From: JABCPE02 sp963506915
Lineage (GTDB): Bacteria > Bacteroidota > Bacteroidia > Flavobacteriales > Weeksellaceae
Assembly: GCA_963506915.1 (NCBI GenBank)
Contig: CAUORE010000003.1
Location: 1-64,000, forward strand
Direction of reading: 5' to 3'
Length of the DNA stretch: 64,000 bases
Shown piece after piece: positions 1 to 8,229 of the stretch. A model generated the notes under the pieces. That model worked only from the letters and a program-made list of their open reading frames with translations. It did not search any database and had not been told where the DNA came from. How positions within the stretch are numbered: the first letter of the stretch is position 1; every line of letters begins with the position of its first letter. Made by a program: the position numbers and the translations under genes.

Positions 1-6
1 TTTCAT

Positions 7-975
7 TTACATTCCCAGACTTTTTCTTACTCTTTGGAGAGTTTCTTGGGCTACTTTTTTGGTTTTTTCTGCTCCTTCTTGTAGTTTTTTCTCTAATTCA
101 GGAAGGTTGTCCATATAATAAGCAAAAATTTCTCTTTCCTTTACATAGGTTTCCAAAATCAAATTCAGCAATTCCGTTTTCGCGTGCCCATACCCGAAAT
201 TCCCTGCAAGATATTTCTCTCTCAATGCTTGGGTTTTGTCCTCTGTCGCGATGAGTGAATATATCGTAAAGACCTTACAAGTATCAGGATTTTTCGGTTC
301 TTCCAGCGGTGTAGAATCTGTTTCTATGGACATTACTTGTTTCTTCAGTTCCTTTTCTGGAAGGAATATATTGATGATATTTCCTCTTGATTTAGACATT
401 TTATTTCCATCTGTCCCTGGAACATATTTCGTGTTTTCCTGCAATTCTGCTTGTGGCAGCACGAAAACCTCACCCATTTGGTTATTAAATCTCGCTCCTA
501 CATCTCTCGCCATTTCCAAATGCTGAAGCTGGTCTTTTCCCACAGGAACCACCTCGGCATCGTAGAGTAGAATATCCGCTGCCATAAGCATAGGATAGGT
601 AAAAAGTCCTACATTCACATCTCCCAGCCTGTCCGCTTTATCCTTAAACGAATGAGCCAAAGTAAGCCTTTGGTAAGGGAAGAAACAAGACAAATACCAA
701 GAAAGTTCGCAGGTTTCTGGAATGTCGCTTTGTCTGTAAAAATAAGTTTTCTCTGTATCCAGCCCAAAAGCCAGCCATGCCGCAGCAATTTCATAAGTAT
801 TTTTTTTCAGCACCTCAGCATCTTTTATCTGCGTGAGAGTGTGCATATTAGCAATGAACAAGAAAGACTCGTTCTCTGTTTTTTTAGATAATTCTATGGC
901 TGGAACGATTGCCCCCAAAATATTCCCTAAATGCGGCGTTCCTGTAGCCTGTATTCCTGTAAGAATTCTTGACAT
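7..975 (-). CDS. trpS: Tryptophan--tRNA ligase
   Basis: Cytoplasmic class I aminoacyl-tRNA synthetase that charges tRNA-Trp with tryptophan using ATP. The 322-residue length is normal for bacterial TrpS. The HIGH-type signature appears as GTPHLGN (residues 12-18) and the KMSKS loop is intact (residues 192-196). It is the last gene of a minus-strand run that starts near ddl, and follows the TatD-like gene by 27 bp. The ATG at 975 gives the standard N-terminus leading into the Rossmann fold. Assignment is secure. Confidence 0.97.
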   Translation of the reverse strand: MSRILTGIQATGTPHLGNILGAIVPAIELSKKTENESFLFIANMHTLTQIKDAEVLKKNTYEIAAAWLAFGLDTEKTYFYRQSDIPETCELSWYLSCFFPYQRLTLAHSFKDKADRLGDVNVGLFTYPMLMAADILLYDAEVVPVGKDQLQHLEMARDVGARFNNQMGEVFVLPQAELQENTKYVPGTDGNKMSKSRGNIINIFLPEKELKKQVMSIETDSTPLEEPKNPDTCKVFTIYSLIATEDKTQALREKYLAGNFGYGHAKTELLNLILETYVKEREIFAYYMDNLPELEKKLQEGAEKTKKVAQETLQRVRKSLGM

Positions 976-1002
976 GATTTGATTTTTTATTTTTAAACAA
1001 AA

Positions 1003-1632
1003 TTAAATTTCACATTTTAAAACCTGCTGTACATTTCTATAAATCTCGGTTTTAAGAGCTTCTATCGGCATTTCTTTGATTTCAGCAAGTTTCAGATAAA
1101 CCTCATCAATAGGCTCTTCTGCTGTATCCGTTTCCAAAAAAATCCTATCCAAAGGAATGTCCCGCACGGTTTCCTGCAAAGATAAGTTATAAAGCAGCGC
1201 TTTCCCAAAAGACAAATAAAAGCCTTTGCTCAAAAGCTCTTCGGCGGTTTCCTTTTTCTTATTAAATCCATGCACGATGAGTGGCACTTTTGCGATTTTC
1301 TGAAACCTTAGCAACTGAGAAAAACGCCGAACACAATGCACTATCACGGGTTTTTGGATTTCATTTGCCCAGAGAATCTGCTGTTCAAAGATTTGCTTCT
1401 GCAAACTCTCATCCACCGAGACTAGCCCATCCAGCCCGCATTCGCCTATCGCAAGGCAGTTTGGGTGCTGGGATATTTCTTTTATTTTATCTAAATTCTG
1501 TCTGTAATTTTCATCAATTTTACTTGGATGAAACCCAACTGAAAAATAATTTTCTGGAATTTCTTCCATGAAATCCAAGTTATAAATTCCATATTTCCTT
1601 TCCCGAAAATGATGATGAAAATCAAAAAACAT
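1003..1632 (-). CDS. TatD family metal-dependent hydrolase
   Basis: A TIM-barrel metallohydrolase of the TatD (amidohydrolase-like) family, whose members act as DNases or 3'-5' exonucleases; the substrate here is not shown. Visible motifs are FDFHHHF (residues 3-9, the HxH metal site), GECGLD (63-68), VHC (98-100), HGF (121-123) and the ETDTAEE segment near 172. At 209 residues it is shorter than E. coli TatD (about 260), which is common in Bacteroidota. It sits between the UPF0126 gene and trpS with only 11 and 27 bp gaps, so it is probably cotranscribed. Confidence 0.85.
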   Translation of the reverse strand: MFFDFHHHFRERKYGIYNLDFMEEIPENYFSVGFHPSKIDENYRQNLDKIKEISQHPNCLAIGECGLDGLVSVDESLQKQIFEQQILWANEIQKPVIVHCVRRFSQLLRFQKIAKVPLIVHGFNKKKETAEELLSKGFYLSFGKALLYNLSLQETVRDIPLDRIFLETDTAEEPIDEVYLKLAEIKEMPIEALKTEIYRNVQQVLKCEI

Positions 1633-1643
1633 ACAGCTCTATT

Positions 1644-2279
1644 TTATTCCCCTCTATCTTCTTTGGACAAATAAAATTTAGGCATTTCCCACTGATATCT
1701 CACCGCGAGAGTTCTCACCGCCACAATCAGCAGAATAGTGGAAACATGCACCATAATGTATGGCATAGAAGTATATTTGGACAACACCAAAAACAAAACT
1801 CCACCCACAATACACGCCGTGGCGTAGATTTCTTTTCTCAAAACCAAAGGAATTCTATTGAGCAAAATATCTCTAAAAATCCCACCAAAACAACCTGTGA
1901 TAACTCCCAAAGTGAGAGAAATAATCGTCCCATGCTCAGCATTCAACCCTTTCTGAATCCCCATAATGGTAAAAAGCCCAAGCCCAAAGCTGTCAAAAAT
2001 GAACAATGGTGTTTCGAATTTTTTTTCAAAAACCTTTACCAGCATCGCAAAGATACTCGCTAAAAAAACTACCGTGCAGCTGAACATATCTTTCATCCAG
2101 AAGACAGGGACTTCCAGCAGTAAATCCCGCAAAGTCCCTCCACCAAAGGAAGTAACGAAAGATACTATAAGCACACCAAAAGGGTCTAATCTTTTCTCTA
2201 TCGCCGCGAAAGCCCCAGACATCGAGAAAGAGACCAACCCCAAAAGTTCAATTACGAAATTAAAATTTTCATACAACAT
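1644..2279 (-). CDS. Trimeric intracellular cation channel family protein (UPF0126/YicG-like)
   Basis: Predicted inner-membrane protein of 211 residues with about seven hydrophobic helices. It carries the duplicated family signature: GGGTLRD in the first half and GGIFRD in the second, both after a hydrophobic helix. Bacterial UPF0126 proteins share the fold of TRIC cation channels; the ion carried is not established from this sequence. It lies 85 bp after coaD and 11 bp before the TatD-like gene in the same direction. Confidence 0.88.
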   Translation of the reverse strand: MLYENFNFVIELLGLVSFSMSGAFAAIEKRLDPFGVLIVSFVTSFGGGTLRDLLLEVPVFWMKDMFSCTVVFLASIFAMLVKVFEKKFETPLFIFDSFGLGLFTIMGIQKGLNAEHGTIISLTLGVITGCFGGIFRDILLNRIPLVLRKEIYATACIVGGVLFLVLSKYTSMPYIMVHVSTILLIVAVRTLAVRYQWEMPKFYLSKEDRGE

Positions 2280-2364
2280 AAATCAACATTTTATTTTTCA
2301 AAACAATAACCACACAAAACGAGTCCGTGTGGCAAAAATCAAGTTTCTATGACCGACCTTCTTC

Positions 2365-2826
2365 CTACACCCTCACCGCATCTGGAACGAACAAAGTATA
2401 GTCGCCACCTAGCGAGATAATCTCCCTGACACTGCTGCTGCTGATAAACGATTTAGCCGAGGAAGTCAGCAGGAAGATAGTCTCTATCTTGTTCTCCAAA
2501 GTAAGTGTCCTATTGATATGCACTATCGCCTTTTCAAACTCAAAGTCGGCAGGATTTCTCAGCCCTCTGATAATGAAATTCACATTTCTCTTTCGGCAGT
2601 AGTCCACCGTAAGCCCCTCAAAAGAGTCAATCTCCACATTAGGAAAATCCTTAAAAGTATTTTTCAAAAACTCTTTTCTCTGCTCCAGAGAAAACATATA
2701 TTTTTTCTGCACATTATGCCCGATGGCGATGATGATTTTATCAAAAAGTTTCGTCGCCCTTTCTACAATATCATAATGCCCTAAGGTAACAGGGTCAAAA
2801 GACCCAGGGAATACCGCTGTTTTCAT
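2365..2826 (-). CDS. coaD: Pantetheine-phosphate adenylyltransferase
   Basis: Catalyses ATP + 4'-phosphopantetheine to dephospho-CoA + PPi, the penultimate step of coenzyme A synthesis. The nucleotidyltransferase signature GSFDPVTLGH is at residues 8-17 and the C-terminal ISSSSVRE motif is near 128-135. The length of 153 residues fits the family (about 155-165). It is in the ddl to trpS run, 25 bp after a small hypothetical gene. Confidence 0.97.
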   Translation of the reverse strand: MKTAVFPGSFDPVTLGHYDIVERATKLFDKIIIAIGHNVQKKYMFSLEQRKEFLKNTFKDFPNVEIDSFEGLTVDYCRKRNVNFIIRGLRNPADFEFEKAIVHINRTLTLENKIETIFLLTSSAKSFISSSSVREIISLGGDYTLFVPDAVRV

Positions 2827-2851
2827 TGTTTATTTTTAGTATTCTTAAATA

Positions 2852-3148
2852 TTATTCACTTCCCTTATAGCTTTCATTAGCAAAATCAATATTTCTGCAC
2901 GGATACCAACCCACCATCATATCCATCACTTCTTCCAAAGTCTCTATAAGGTGCTCATCTGTCCCATCGTTCTGTAATTCTACATCACTTTCAAGGTATA
3001 TTTGATAGATTTCCTTCTCTGAAAATCCTTCTGCATACAACTGTAATGCTAAGTTTCTGAGTTTTTCCACTGCATCTTGCTCAAAGAGAAGCCGTTTTAT
3101 CTTCTCTTTTGCTTCATCTCTCTTTTGCGTTTTGTTACCCATCATCAT
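2852..3148 (-). CDS. Small hypothetical protein
   Basis: A 98-residue soluble, acidic, probably helical protein with no signal peptide. It begins with several consecutive Met codons, so the exact start (3148, 3145 or 3142) is uncertain. The middle section reads like a short helix-turn pattern (YAEGFSEKEIYQIYLES), followed by an acidic helix and a Cys near the C-terminus. It lies 21 bp after the secreted hypothetical and 25 bp before coaD, so it is probably in the same operon. I do not recognise the family and assign no function. Confidence 0.6.
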   Translation of the reverse strand: MMMGNKTQKRDEAKEKIKRLLFEQDAVEKLRNLALQLYAEGFSEKEIYQIYLESDVELQNDGTDEHLIETLEEVMDMMVGWYPCRNIDFANESYKGSE

Positions 3149-3169
3149 TACTTATCTCCTCAGTGTTTT

Positions 3170-3655
3170 CTAGCGAGTTTGATTTGATTTTTCGTAAAAC
3201 TGCTTCAAATTATCCAAATTCATGCTGCAGTCTTTATTAAAAACATTATTGGCAACTAAGTTTTCCATCAAGCGTGTTGCTCCAGTTACTTTTGGGTTTC
3301 TGTAAGCTTTTTTACCAATGATATTAAAATCTACAATACCTTTCCAGTTTCCTGCTTCATCCTTCTTCGCTACCCCAAAGAATAAAAGTTCTCCTTTCAG
3401 GGATTTTATTTCATAGGAATAAGGCACCAGACCATATTCTGTTTGCTTTTCTTCACCCTCATTATCCACATCATTTAGAGTTAATAAAAAGCACATTTTC
3501 TTATCCAAATATATTTCATCTGGCTCCACTCTCACTTCTTTAGCGGTATTCTTTGTTTTCGGAAGATTTAGTTTTAGCTCGGTATACAAATCATCTTCTG
3601 ATTGTGCAGAGAAAAACAAAGGAAATAGAAATGCTGTCAACCAAAGTGTTTTCAT
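3170..3655 (-). CDS. Secreted hypothetical protein
   Basis: 161 residues starting with a clear signal peptide (MKTLWLTAFLFPLFFSAQS, cleavage likely near FSA-QS), so it is exported to the periplasm or beyond. No lipobox Cys is present. The mature part contains a CFLL segment and a Cys near the C-terminus that could form a disulfide. It lies 11 bp after ddl and is probably cotranscribed with it. I recognise no domain; a role near cell-wall metabolism would only be guilt by association. Confidence 0.65.
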   Translation of the reverse strand: MKTLWLTAFLFPLFFSAQSEDDLYTELKLNLPKTKNTAKEVRVEPDEIYLDKKMCFLLTLNDVDNEGEEKQTEYGLVPYSYEIKSLKGELLFFGVAKKDEAGNWKGIVDFNIIGKKAYRNPKVTGATRLMENLVANNVFNKDCSMNLDNLKQFYEKSNQTR

Positions 3656-3666
3656 AATGTTTATTT

Positions 3667-4653
3667 TTAGTGTTTGTTTAAAGCTTTTTCTACTTCATTT
3701 CCGCACAAATCTTTGATGGAGATTCCGTAGATTTTCGCCTGTTGCGGCAGGATACTCGCAGGAGAAAAACCTGGGTTGGTATTCATTTCCAGCATGTAAG
3801 GCGTTCCGTCCATAATGATATATTCCGAACGAGAAAAACCACTCATTCCCAATGACTTATAGGCTTTCTTCGCTATTTCTTCTACTTTTAGTCGTGTCGG
3901 CTCATCTATTCTGGCAGGTGTAATTTCCTGAGAAGCACCTTCATACTTAGCTTCATAGTCGAAGAAATCATTTTCGGAAACGATTTCCGTAATTCCCAAA
4001 ACGGTAATTTCTCCTTTATAATCCACCACTCCTACCGAAACTTCCATTCCATCCAAAAAGCTCTCTATCAGCACCTCATCATCTTCGTGGAAGGCTTTTT
4101 CCAGAGCGGCTTTGAACTCAGATTTTTCTTTCACTTTTGAAATTCCCAAACTAGAACCAGACTGATTTGGTTTTACAAAACAAGGAAGCCCAAGTTCAGA
4201 AATAATTTCATCTTCACTGAAAACATCACCTTTTCTCAGATAAATGCTCTTCGCCGAAGGAATTCCATATTTAGAAAGCACCGCCAGAGTATCTTTTTTA
4301 TTGAATGTCAATGCACTTTGGTAAAAATCACAGCCCGTATATCTCTGTCCCACAGCATCCCAATACGCCTGCAAAAGCCCGTTTTCACCAGGTGTTCCGT
4401 GAATGGTATTGAAACAAACATCAAATTTCAGCTTCGTTCCATCGGCAAGTTTTACCGAGAAATCGGCTTTGTCTATCGGGAATTTTTCATCATTGTCATT
4501 TACAAAAAACCAGCCTTCCTTCAAGACATGAACTCTATAAACATTGTATAAATCTCTGTCCAATTCATCAAAAATAAGCTGACCGCTTTTCAGCGAAACG
4601 ATATACTCATCGGAAAAACCGCCCATTACCACGGCGACATTCTTTTTATTCAT
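3667..4653 (-). CDS. ddl: D-alanine--D-alanine ligase
   Basis: Cytoplasmic ATP-grasp ligase joining two D-Ala for the peptidoglycan stem peptide. It has the N-terminal VVMGGFSDEY loop, the HGTPGENG segment near residue 85, the ATP-grasp lid around CFVKPNQSGSSLGISK, and the C-terminal MLEMNTNPGF metal-binding motif. 328 residues is normal. It is the first gene of the minus-strand run; a TAATTTTG -7 box lies upstream at 4671-4678, back to back with the promoter of the AmgK-like gene. Confidence 0.97.
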   Translation of the reverse strand: MNKKNVAVVMGGFSDEYIVSLKSGQLIFDELDRDLYNVYRVHVLKEGWFFVNDNDEKFPIDKADFSVKLADGTKLKFDVCFNTIHGTPGENGLLQAYWDAVGQRYTGCDFYQSALTFNKKDTLAVLSKYGIPSAKSIYLRKGDVFSEDEIISELGLPCFVKPNQSGSSLGISKVKEKSEFKAALEKAFHEDDEVLIESFLDGMEVSVGVVDYKGEITVLGITEIVSENDFFDYEAKYEGASQEITPARIDEPTRLKVEEIAKKAYKSLGMSGFSRSEYIIMDGTPYMLEMNTNPGFSPASILPQQAKIYGISIKDLCGNEVEKALNKH

Positions 4654-4670
4654 AACTCTTACAATTTAGG

Positions 4671-4678
4671 CAAAATTA
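4671..4678 (-). promoter_or_regulatory. Promoter -7 box for ddl
   Basis: TAATTTTG on the minus strand matches the Bacteroidota -7 consensus TAnnTTTG and is placed to start transcription about 15 bp upstream of the ddl ATG. Confidence 0.55.
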
Positions 4679-4719
4679 ACAAAAACTTTTTATTCACCTA
4701 CGCTGTCTGATAAATTCTT

Positions 4720-4727
4720 TAACTTTG
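4720..4727 (+). promoter_or_regulatory. Promoter -7 box for the AmgK-like gene; decides its start
   Basis: TAACTTTG matches TAnnTTTG. The open frame extends upstream to a TTG at 4725 that lies inside this box and so cannot be the translational start; the ATG at 4746 is about 19 bp downstream of the box. Confidence 0.6.
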
Positions 4728-4745
4728 TGGCTAAAAGAATTTTTT

Positions 4746-5762
4746 ATGCATCCATCCACGGCAAAAACTTTTTTTGAGGAATTCACAGGCTCTCCTGCTG
4801 CTGATTTTCAGGTATTACAGCAGAGCGGCTCATCGAGAATTAATTTCATCGGAAAGTCTCATAATCAGGATTTTATCATTACTTACAACGAAAACATCAG
4901 AGAAAACGAGGCTTTTCTCTATCTCTCGGAAGAGTTTTCTTCATTAAAGCTAAATACGCCTAAAATACTGGCAGTCAATGAAGAAAAAACGCTCTATGTT
5001 CAGGAGTTTTTGGGCAAAAATACTTTGTCTGAAATTATCTCTACCGAAGGGCACAGCGAAAGGGTAAAATCATTGGTAAAACAGACCTTGGAAAAGCTAT
5101 TCATTCTACAACAAAAAACCGAAGGAAAAATAGATTTTCGCAGAACCTTTGAATACGAAGCCTATGACAATCTGCCGATTACGCATGATTTGTATTATTT
5201 TAAAAATTTCATGGTGGATGTCTTGGAACTGCCTTATCACAAAAGTTCTTTGCTAAAAGAATTTCAAACTTTAACAACTAAAATAGAAAATCTCTCTCCT
5301 AAAACAATCATGCTGAGAGATTTCCAGTCGAGAAATATTTTAGTAAACAAAGAGAACGATGTGTTTTTCATTGATTATCAATCCGCTATGCTAGGGTTTG
5401 CGGTATATGATGTGGTTTCTTTTTTATTCCAAGCAAAAGCCAACTTCCCTGCTGAATGGAAAACAGAAATGCTGGATTTTTATTTCAGCCTCTGGGGTAG
5501 TGAAACGCAGTCCGCACTAAAAGAAGCTCTTCCCTACTGCCAGCTTATCAGGTTTATGCAAGTACTTGGTGCTTATGGTTTTAGAGGACTTATCCAGCGG
5601 AAAGCGCATTTCCTGTCAAGTATCGGACAGGGAATAAAAAACCTAACAGACTTTTCTGCAAATTGGCAGGAAAACGCCGCTTTCCCAGAGCTTTACTCAG
5701 TCATAGAAAAACTCAATGAACCAGACACTCAGAAGAAGATAAATACTTTGATTTCTGGGTGA
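4746..5762 (+). CDS. Aminoglycoside-phosphotransferase-fold sugar kinase (AmgK-like)
   Basis: 338 residues of the APH/choline-kinase fold. The catalytic loop is MLRDFQSRNIL and the metal-binding segment is FIDYQSAMLGF. This is the pattern of AmgK, the anomeric MurNAc/GlcNAc kinase of peptidoglycan recycling. The next genes encode a RapZ C-domain and a MurU-like nucleotidyltransferase, which supports that reading over an antibiotic-resistance role. The start is placed at ATG 4746 because the upstream in-frame TTG lies in the promoter. The substrate is inferred from context, not shown by sequence. Confidence 0.85.
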   Translation: MHPSTAKTFFEEFTGSPAADFQVLQQSGSSRINFIGKSHNQDFIITYNENIRENEAFLYLSEEFSSLKLNTPKILAVNEEKTLYVQEFLGKNTLSEIISTEGHSERVKSLVKQTLEKLFILQQKTEGKIDFRRTFEYEAYDNLPITHDLYYFKNFMVDVLELPYHKSSLLKEFQTLTTKIENLSPKTIMLRDFQSRNILVNKENDVFFIDYQSAMLGFAVYDVVSFLFQAKANFPAEWKTEMLDFYFSLWGSETQSALKEALPYCQLIRFMQVLGAYGFRGLIQRKAHFLSSIGQGIKNLTDFSANWQENAAFPELYSVIEKLNEPDTQKKINTLISG

Positions 5763-5786
5763 AAATTCTTTTTATTTTAAGATTTG

Positions 5787-5794
5787 TAAATTTG
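5787..5794 (+). promoter_or_regulatory. Promoter -7 box for the RapZ-C gene
   Basis: TAAATTTG, a full match to TAnnTTTG, 17 bp before ATG 5811. It suggests that the RapZ-C and MurU-like genes can be transcribed apart from the kinase. Confidence 0.5.
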
Positions 5795-5810
5795 CAGGAA
5801 TTATTTTATT

Positions 5811-6218
5811 ATGTTACATATCGATATTTATAGTTTTTCTTACAAGAAAAGCGGAATTCCAAAGGATAACACAGACAATGGCGGTGGATTTGTTTTTGAC
5901 TGCCGTGGAATCCTAAACCCAGGACGAATAGATGAATACAAACCTCAGACAGGAGCTGATTTGGCTGTGCAGGAATATTTGGAAGAAAAAACCCAAATGC
6001 CAGATTTCCTAAACTCAGTCAAAAGCTTGATTTCCATATCTGTGGACAATTATATAGAACGAGGATTTGAGCATCTTCAGGTTTCCTTTGGCTGCACTGG
6101 TGGACAGCACCGCTCGGTTTATTCAGCGATAAAAATAGGAGAATTTTTACAACACAAATACGCTGATAAAGTAAGTGTAAAAGTAACCCACAATGAACAA
6201 CCTCAGCTAAATGCATAG
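5811..6218 (+). CDS. Stand-alone RapZ C-terminal domain protein
   Basis: 135 residues equal to only the C-terminal half of E. coli RapZ, the GlcN6P-sensing RNase E adaptor. Matching motifs are YSFSYKKSGIP (7-17), FVFDCRGILNPG (27-38) and GCTGGQHRSVY (94-104). The P-loop NTPase half of RapZ and the lysine-rich RNA-binding tail of the E. coli protein are both missing. It lies 3 bp before the MurU-like gene and after the AmgK-like kinase, suggesting an amino-sugar phosphate sensor or enzyme in MurNAc recycling rather than an RNA adaptor. Confidence 0.88.
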   Translation: MLHIDIYSFSYKKSGIPKDNTDNGGGFVFDCRGILNPGRIDEYKPQTGADLAVQEYLEEKTQMPDFLNSVKSLISISVDNYIERGFEHLQVSFGCTGGQHRSVYSAIKIGEFLQHKYADKVSVKVTHNEQPQLNA

Positions 6219-6221
6219 AGT

Positions 6222-6935
6222 ATGAAAGCTTTTATATTCGCGGCAGGAAAAGGGACAAGATTAAAACCTTTCACAGACAAACACCCAAAGGCTCTGGCTA
6301 AGGTAAACAACATCACCCTTTTGGAAAGAAATATCAGATTTCTGCAGTCTTTCGGCATTAATGATTTTATTATTAATATTCATCATTTCGGAGAGCAGAT
6401 TGTTGATTTTTTGAAAGAAAATAATAATTTCGGTGCTAAAATAGAAATCTCCGACGAGTCCGAAGAGCTTCTAGAAACAGGTGGCGCTTTGGTTTTTGCT
6501 AAAGAACTTTTGGAACAGGAAGAGCATTTTTTAATCATGAATGCCGATATTTTAACCAATCTAAATATTGGTGATTTCATTGATTTTCATTTAAAATCGA
6601 ATAATCTGGTTACTTTGGCAGTTTCGGACAGAAAAAGTTCTCGAAAACTGCTTTTTGACAGCGCAATGACCCTGCAAGGCTGGCGTAATGAAAAAACGGG
6701 TGAAGAAATCTTTGGAAACACTTATAAAAACCTAAAACCATTGGCTTTCAGCGGGATACATTGTATTAGTTCTAATTTTCTAAAACTATTCACCCGTCGT
6801 GGGAAATTCTCCATCATGGAGGAATATTTAGACCTGATGAAAGACTATATTATCAAAGGATACGAACATGATGCTTTACTGATAGATGTGGGAAAACCAG
6901 AATCCATCGGCGAAGCAGAAAAATATTTTAAATAA
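6222..6935 (+). CDS. Nucleotidyltransferase, MurU-like
   Basis: 237-residue sugar-phosphate nucleotidyltransferase with the N-terminal loop AAGKGTRLKP (7-16), an LMNADIL-type metal-binding segment near residue 105 and a C-terminal VGKPE segment. In the AmgK/MurU pathway this enzyme converts MurNAc-1-phosphate and UTP to UDP-MurNAc, bypassing de novo synthesis (a route linked to fosfomycin tolerance in Pseudomonas). It lies 3 bp after RapZ-C and 2 bp before the LOG-family gene, so translation is probably coupled. Mannose-1-P guanylyltransferase is an alternative, but the size and context favour MurU. Confidence 0.85.
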   Translation: MKAFIFAAGKGTRLKPFTDKHPKALAKVNNITLLERNIRFLQSFGINDFIINIHHFGEQIVDFLKENNNFGAKIEISDESEELLETGGALVFAKELLEQEEHFLIMNADILTNLNIGDFIDFHLKSNNLVTLAVSDRKSSRKLLFDSAMTLQGWRNEKTGEEIFGNTYKNLKPLAFSGIHCISSNFLKLFTRRGKFSIMEEYLDLMKDYIIKGYEHDALLIDVGKPESIGEAEKYFK

Positions 6936-6937
6936 AA

Positions 6938-7639
6938 ATGGAAGAAGAAATTTTAAGAGAAAGTTTTCGACAAAAAACTTGGAGCGAGCAGGCCACCAAA
7001 GACAGCTGGATGGTCTTTAAGATAATGGGAGAAATAGTCTCTGGTTATGAAAAAATGCAGAAAATGGGACCTTGCGTGTCTATATTTGGGTCAGCAAGGA
7101 TAAAACCAGACACCAAATATTACAAGATGACAGAAGAAATTGCCCAAAAAATTACAGAACTGGGCTTTGGCGTTATCACTGGCGGCGGCCCTGGAATCAT
7201 GGAAGCAGGAAACAAAGGCGCCAAAGAAAGTGGAGGAAAATCCATCGGTCTCAATATAGAACTACCTTTCGAGCAGCACCTGAATCCTTATATAGACAAA
7301 TTATACAGCATGGAGTTTGACTACTTTTTCATTAGAAAACTCATGTTTATAAAATACTCACAAGGATTTATCGTGATGCCTGGTGGTTTCGGGACTTTGG
7401 ATGAACTTTCAGAAGCGCTGACGCTGATTCAGACAGGGAAAATCGGCAGATTTCCTATCGTTTTGGTTGGTTCAGAATTTTGGAGTGGGCTGCTGGATTG
7501 GTTCAAAAATACTTTATTGGAAATGAAATTAATTTCGGAAGAAAATTTTTCTCTTTTCAGAGTGGTAGACACTGCTGATGAGGCTGTTTCACACATCAAA
7601 GCCTTCTATGACAAGTACTCCATCCACGAGAATTTCTAA
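6938..7639 (+). CDS. TIGR00730/LOG-family Rossmann-fold protein
   Basis: 233 residues with the two LOG signatures GGGPGIMEA (82-90) and PGGFGTLDE (148-156). Proven family members are cytokinin-riboside 5'-monophosphate phosphoribohydrolases or purine nucleotide N-glycosidases; the substrate here is not known. It follows the MurU-like gene by 2 bp and closes the plus-strand run. The next gene has its own sigma-54-type promoter. Confidence 0.88.
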   Translation: MEEEILRESFRQKTWSEQATKDSWMVFKIMGEIVSGYEKMQKMGPCVSIFGSARIKPDTKYYKMTEEIAQKITELGFGVITGGGPGIMEAGNKGAKESGGKSIGLNIELPFEQHLNPYIDKLYSMEFDYFFIRKLMFIKYSQGFIVMPGGFGTLDELSEALTLIQTGKIGRFPIVLVGSEFWSGLLDWFKNTLLEMKLISEENFSLFRVVDTADEAVSHIKAFYDKYSIHENF

Positions 7640-7642
7640 GTT

Positions 7643-7657
7643 TGGCACGGCTTTTGC
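7643..7657 (+). promoter_or_regulatory. Sigma-54 (RpoN)-type promoter
   Basis: TGGCAC at 7643-7648, five bases, then TTGC at 7654-7657: the exact spacing of the -24/-12 element. It starts 4 bp after the LOG-family stop codon. A transcript would begin near 7668, about 15 bp before the ATG of the DUF6702-like gene. No TAnnTTTG box occurs in this gap. Confidence 0.7.
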
Positions 7658-7682
7658 CTTTATTTAACAAAATTTTAAGATT

Positions 7683-8162
7683 ATGATTACGAAAAAGAAA
7701 GTCAGTCTTGTTGGATTTTTTGTAATGTTGCTTATGGTGATGAGTTTTGCGGTGAGCCAGTTCCAATCTTCATTGACTAAAGTAGACTATGTGGAGGGAA
7801 GCAAAACTTTAAAATTTACCACCAAGGTAAGCACAGAGCAAATCGCAAATGCACTAAAGGTAAATGCTAGTTCCGCAGGCTTTAATGCTGAAGTAGCAAA
7901 ATATATTGGCAAAAATTTCTCAGTAGCCGTGAATGGAGAAAACAAATCTCTAAAAGTTACTGGTAGCCAAGTAAACGGAGAGACAGTGTTTATTTATTTT
8001 GAAGTAGATGGTGTGGCGAGTATTTCCACATTGAAAATTAAGAACAACATTCTGCTGGATGTATATCCTAAACAGCTAAACCTAGTGAACATCGCCTACA
8101 AAGGAAGCCAGAAAAACATGACCTTCCAGCGTGGGAAAGAAACCGCAGAAGTATCTTTCTAG
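7683..8162 (+). CDS. DUF6702-like exported protein
   Basis: 159 residues with an N-terminal hydrophobic signal or anchor segment (about 8-27). The body fits the Bacteroidota DUF6702 pattern: TKVDYVEGSKTLKFTTKV, a central FSVAVNG segment, a VFIYFEVDG strand and a NNILLDVYPKQLNLVNI segment. Function unknown; probably a periplasmic beta-sandwich protein. It stands alone between a sigma-54-type promoter and its own terminator (8194-8217), so it appears to be monocistronic and regulated separately from its neighbours. Confidence 0.75.
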   Translation: MITKKKVSLVGFFVMLLMVMSFAVSQFQSSLTKVDYVEGSKTLKFTTKVSTEQIANALKVNASSAGFNAEVAKYIGKNFSVAVNGENKSLKVTGSQVNGETVFIYFEVDGVASISTLKIKNNILLDVYPKQLNLVNIAYKGSQKNMTFQRGKETAEVSF

Positions 8163-8193
8163 GAACGAAATTGTTATATTATTTAATGTAAAG

Positions 8194-8217
8194 TCCTGCA
8201 AAAATGCAGGATTTTTT
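8194..8217 (+). terminator. Rho-independent terminator
   Basis: Stem TCCTGC/GCAGGA with a six-base loop followed by six T, 31 bp after the DUF6702-like stop codon. Confidence 0.8.
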
Positions 8218-8229
8218 ATTTCTATGCTT

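Noticed and set aside
1281..1300. TGGCAC near TTTTGC as a second sigma-54 site
   Set aside because: Spacing between the elements is wrong and the site lies inside the TatD-like coding region.
4746..5762. Aminoglycoside resistance kinase
   Set aside because: The fold matches, but the RapZ-C and MurU-like neighbours indicate a sugar kinase of cell-wall recycling.
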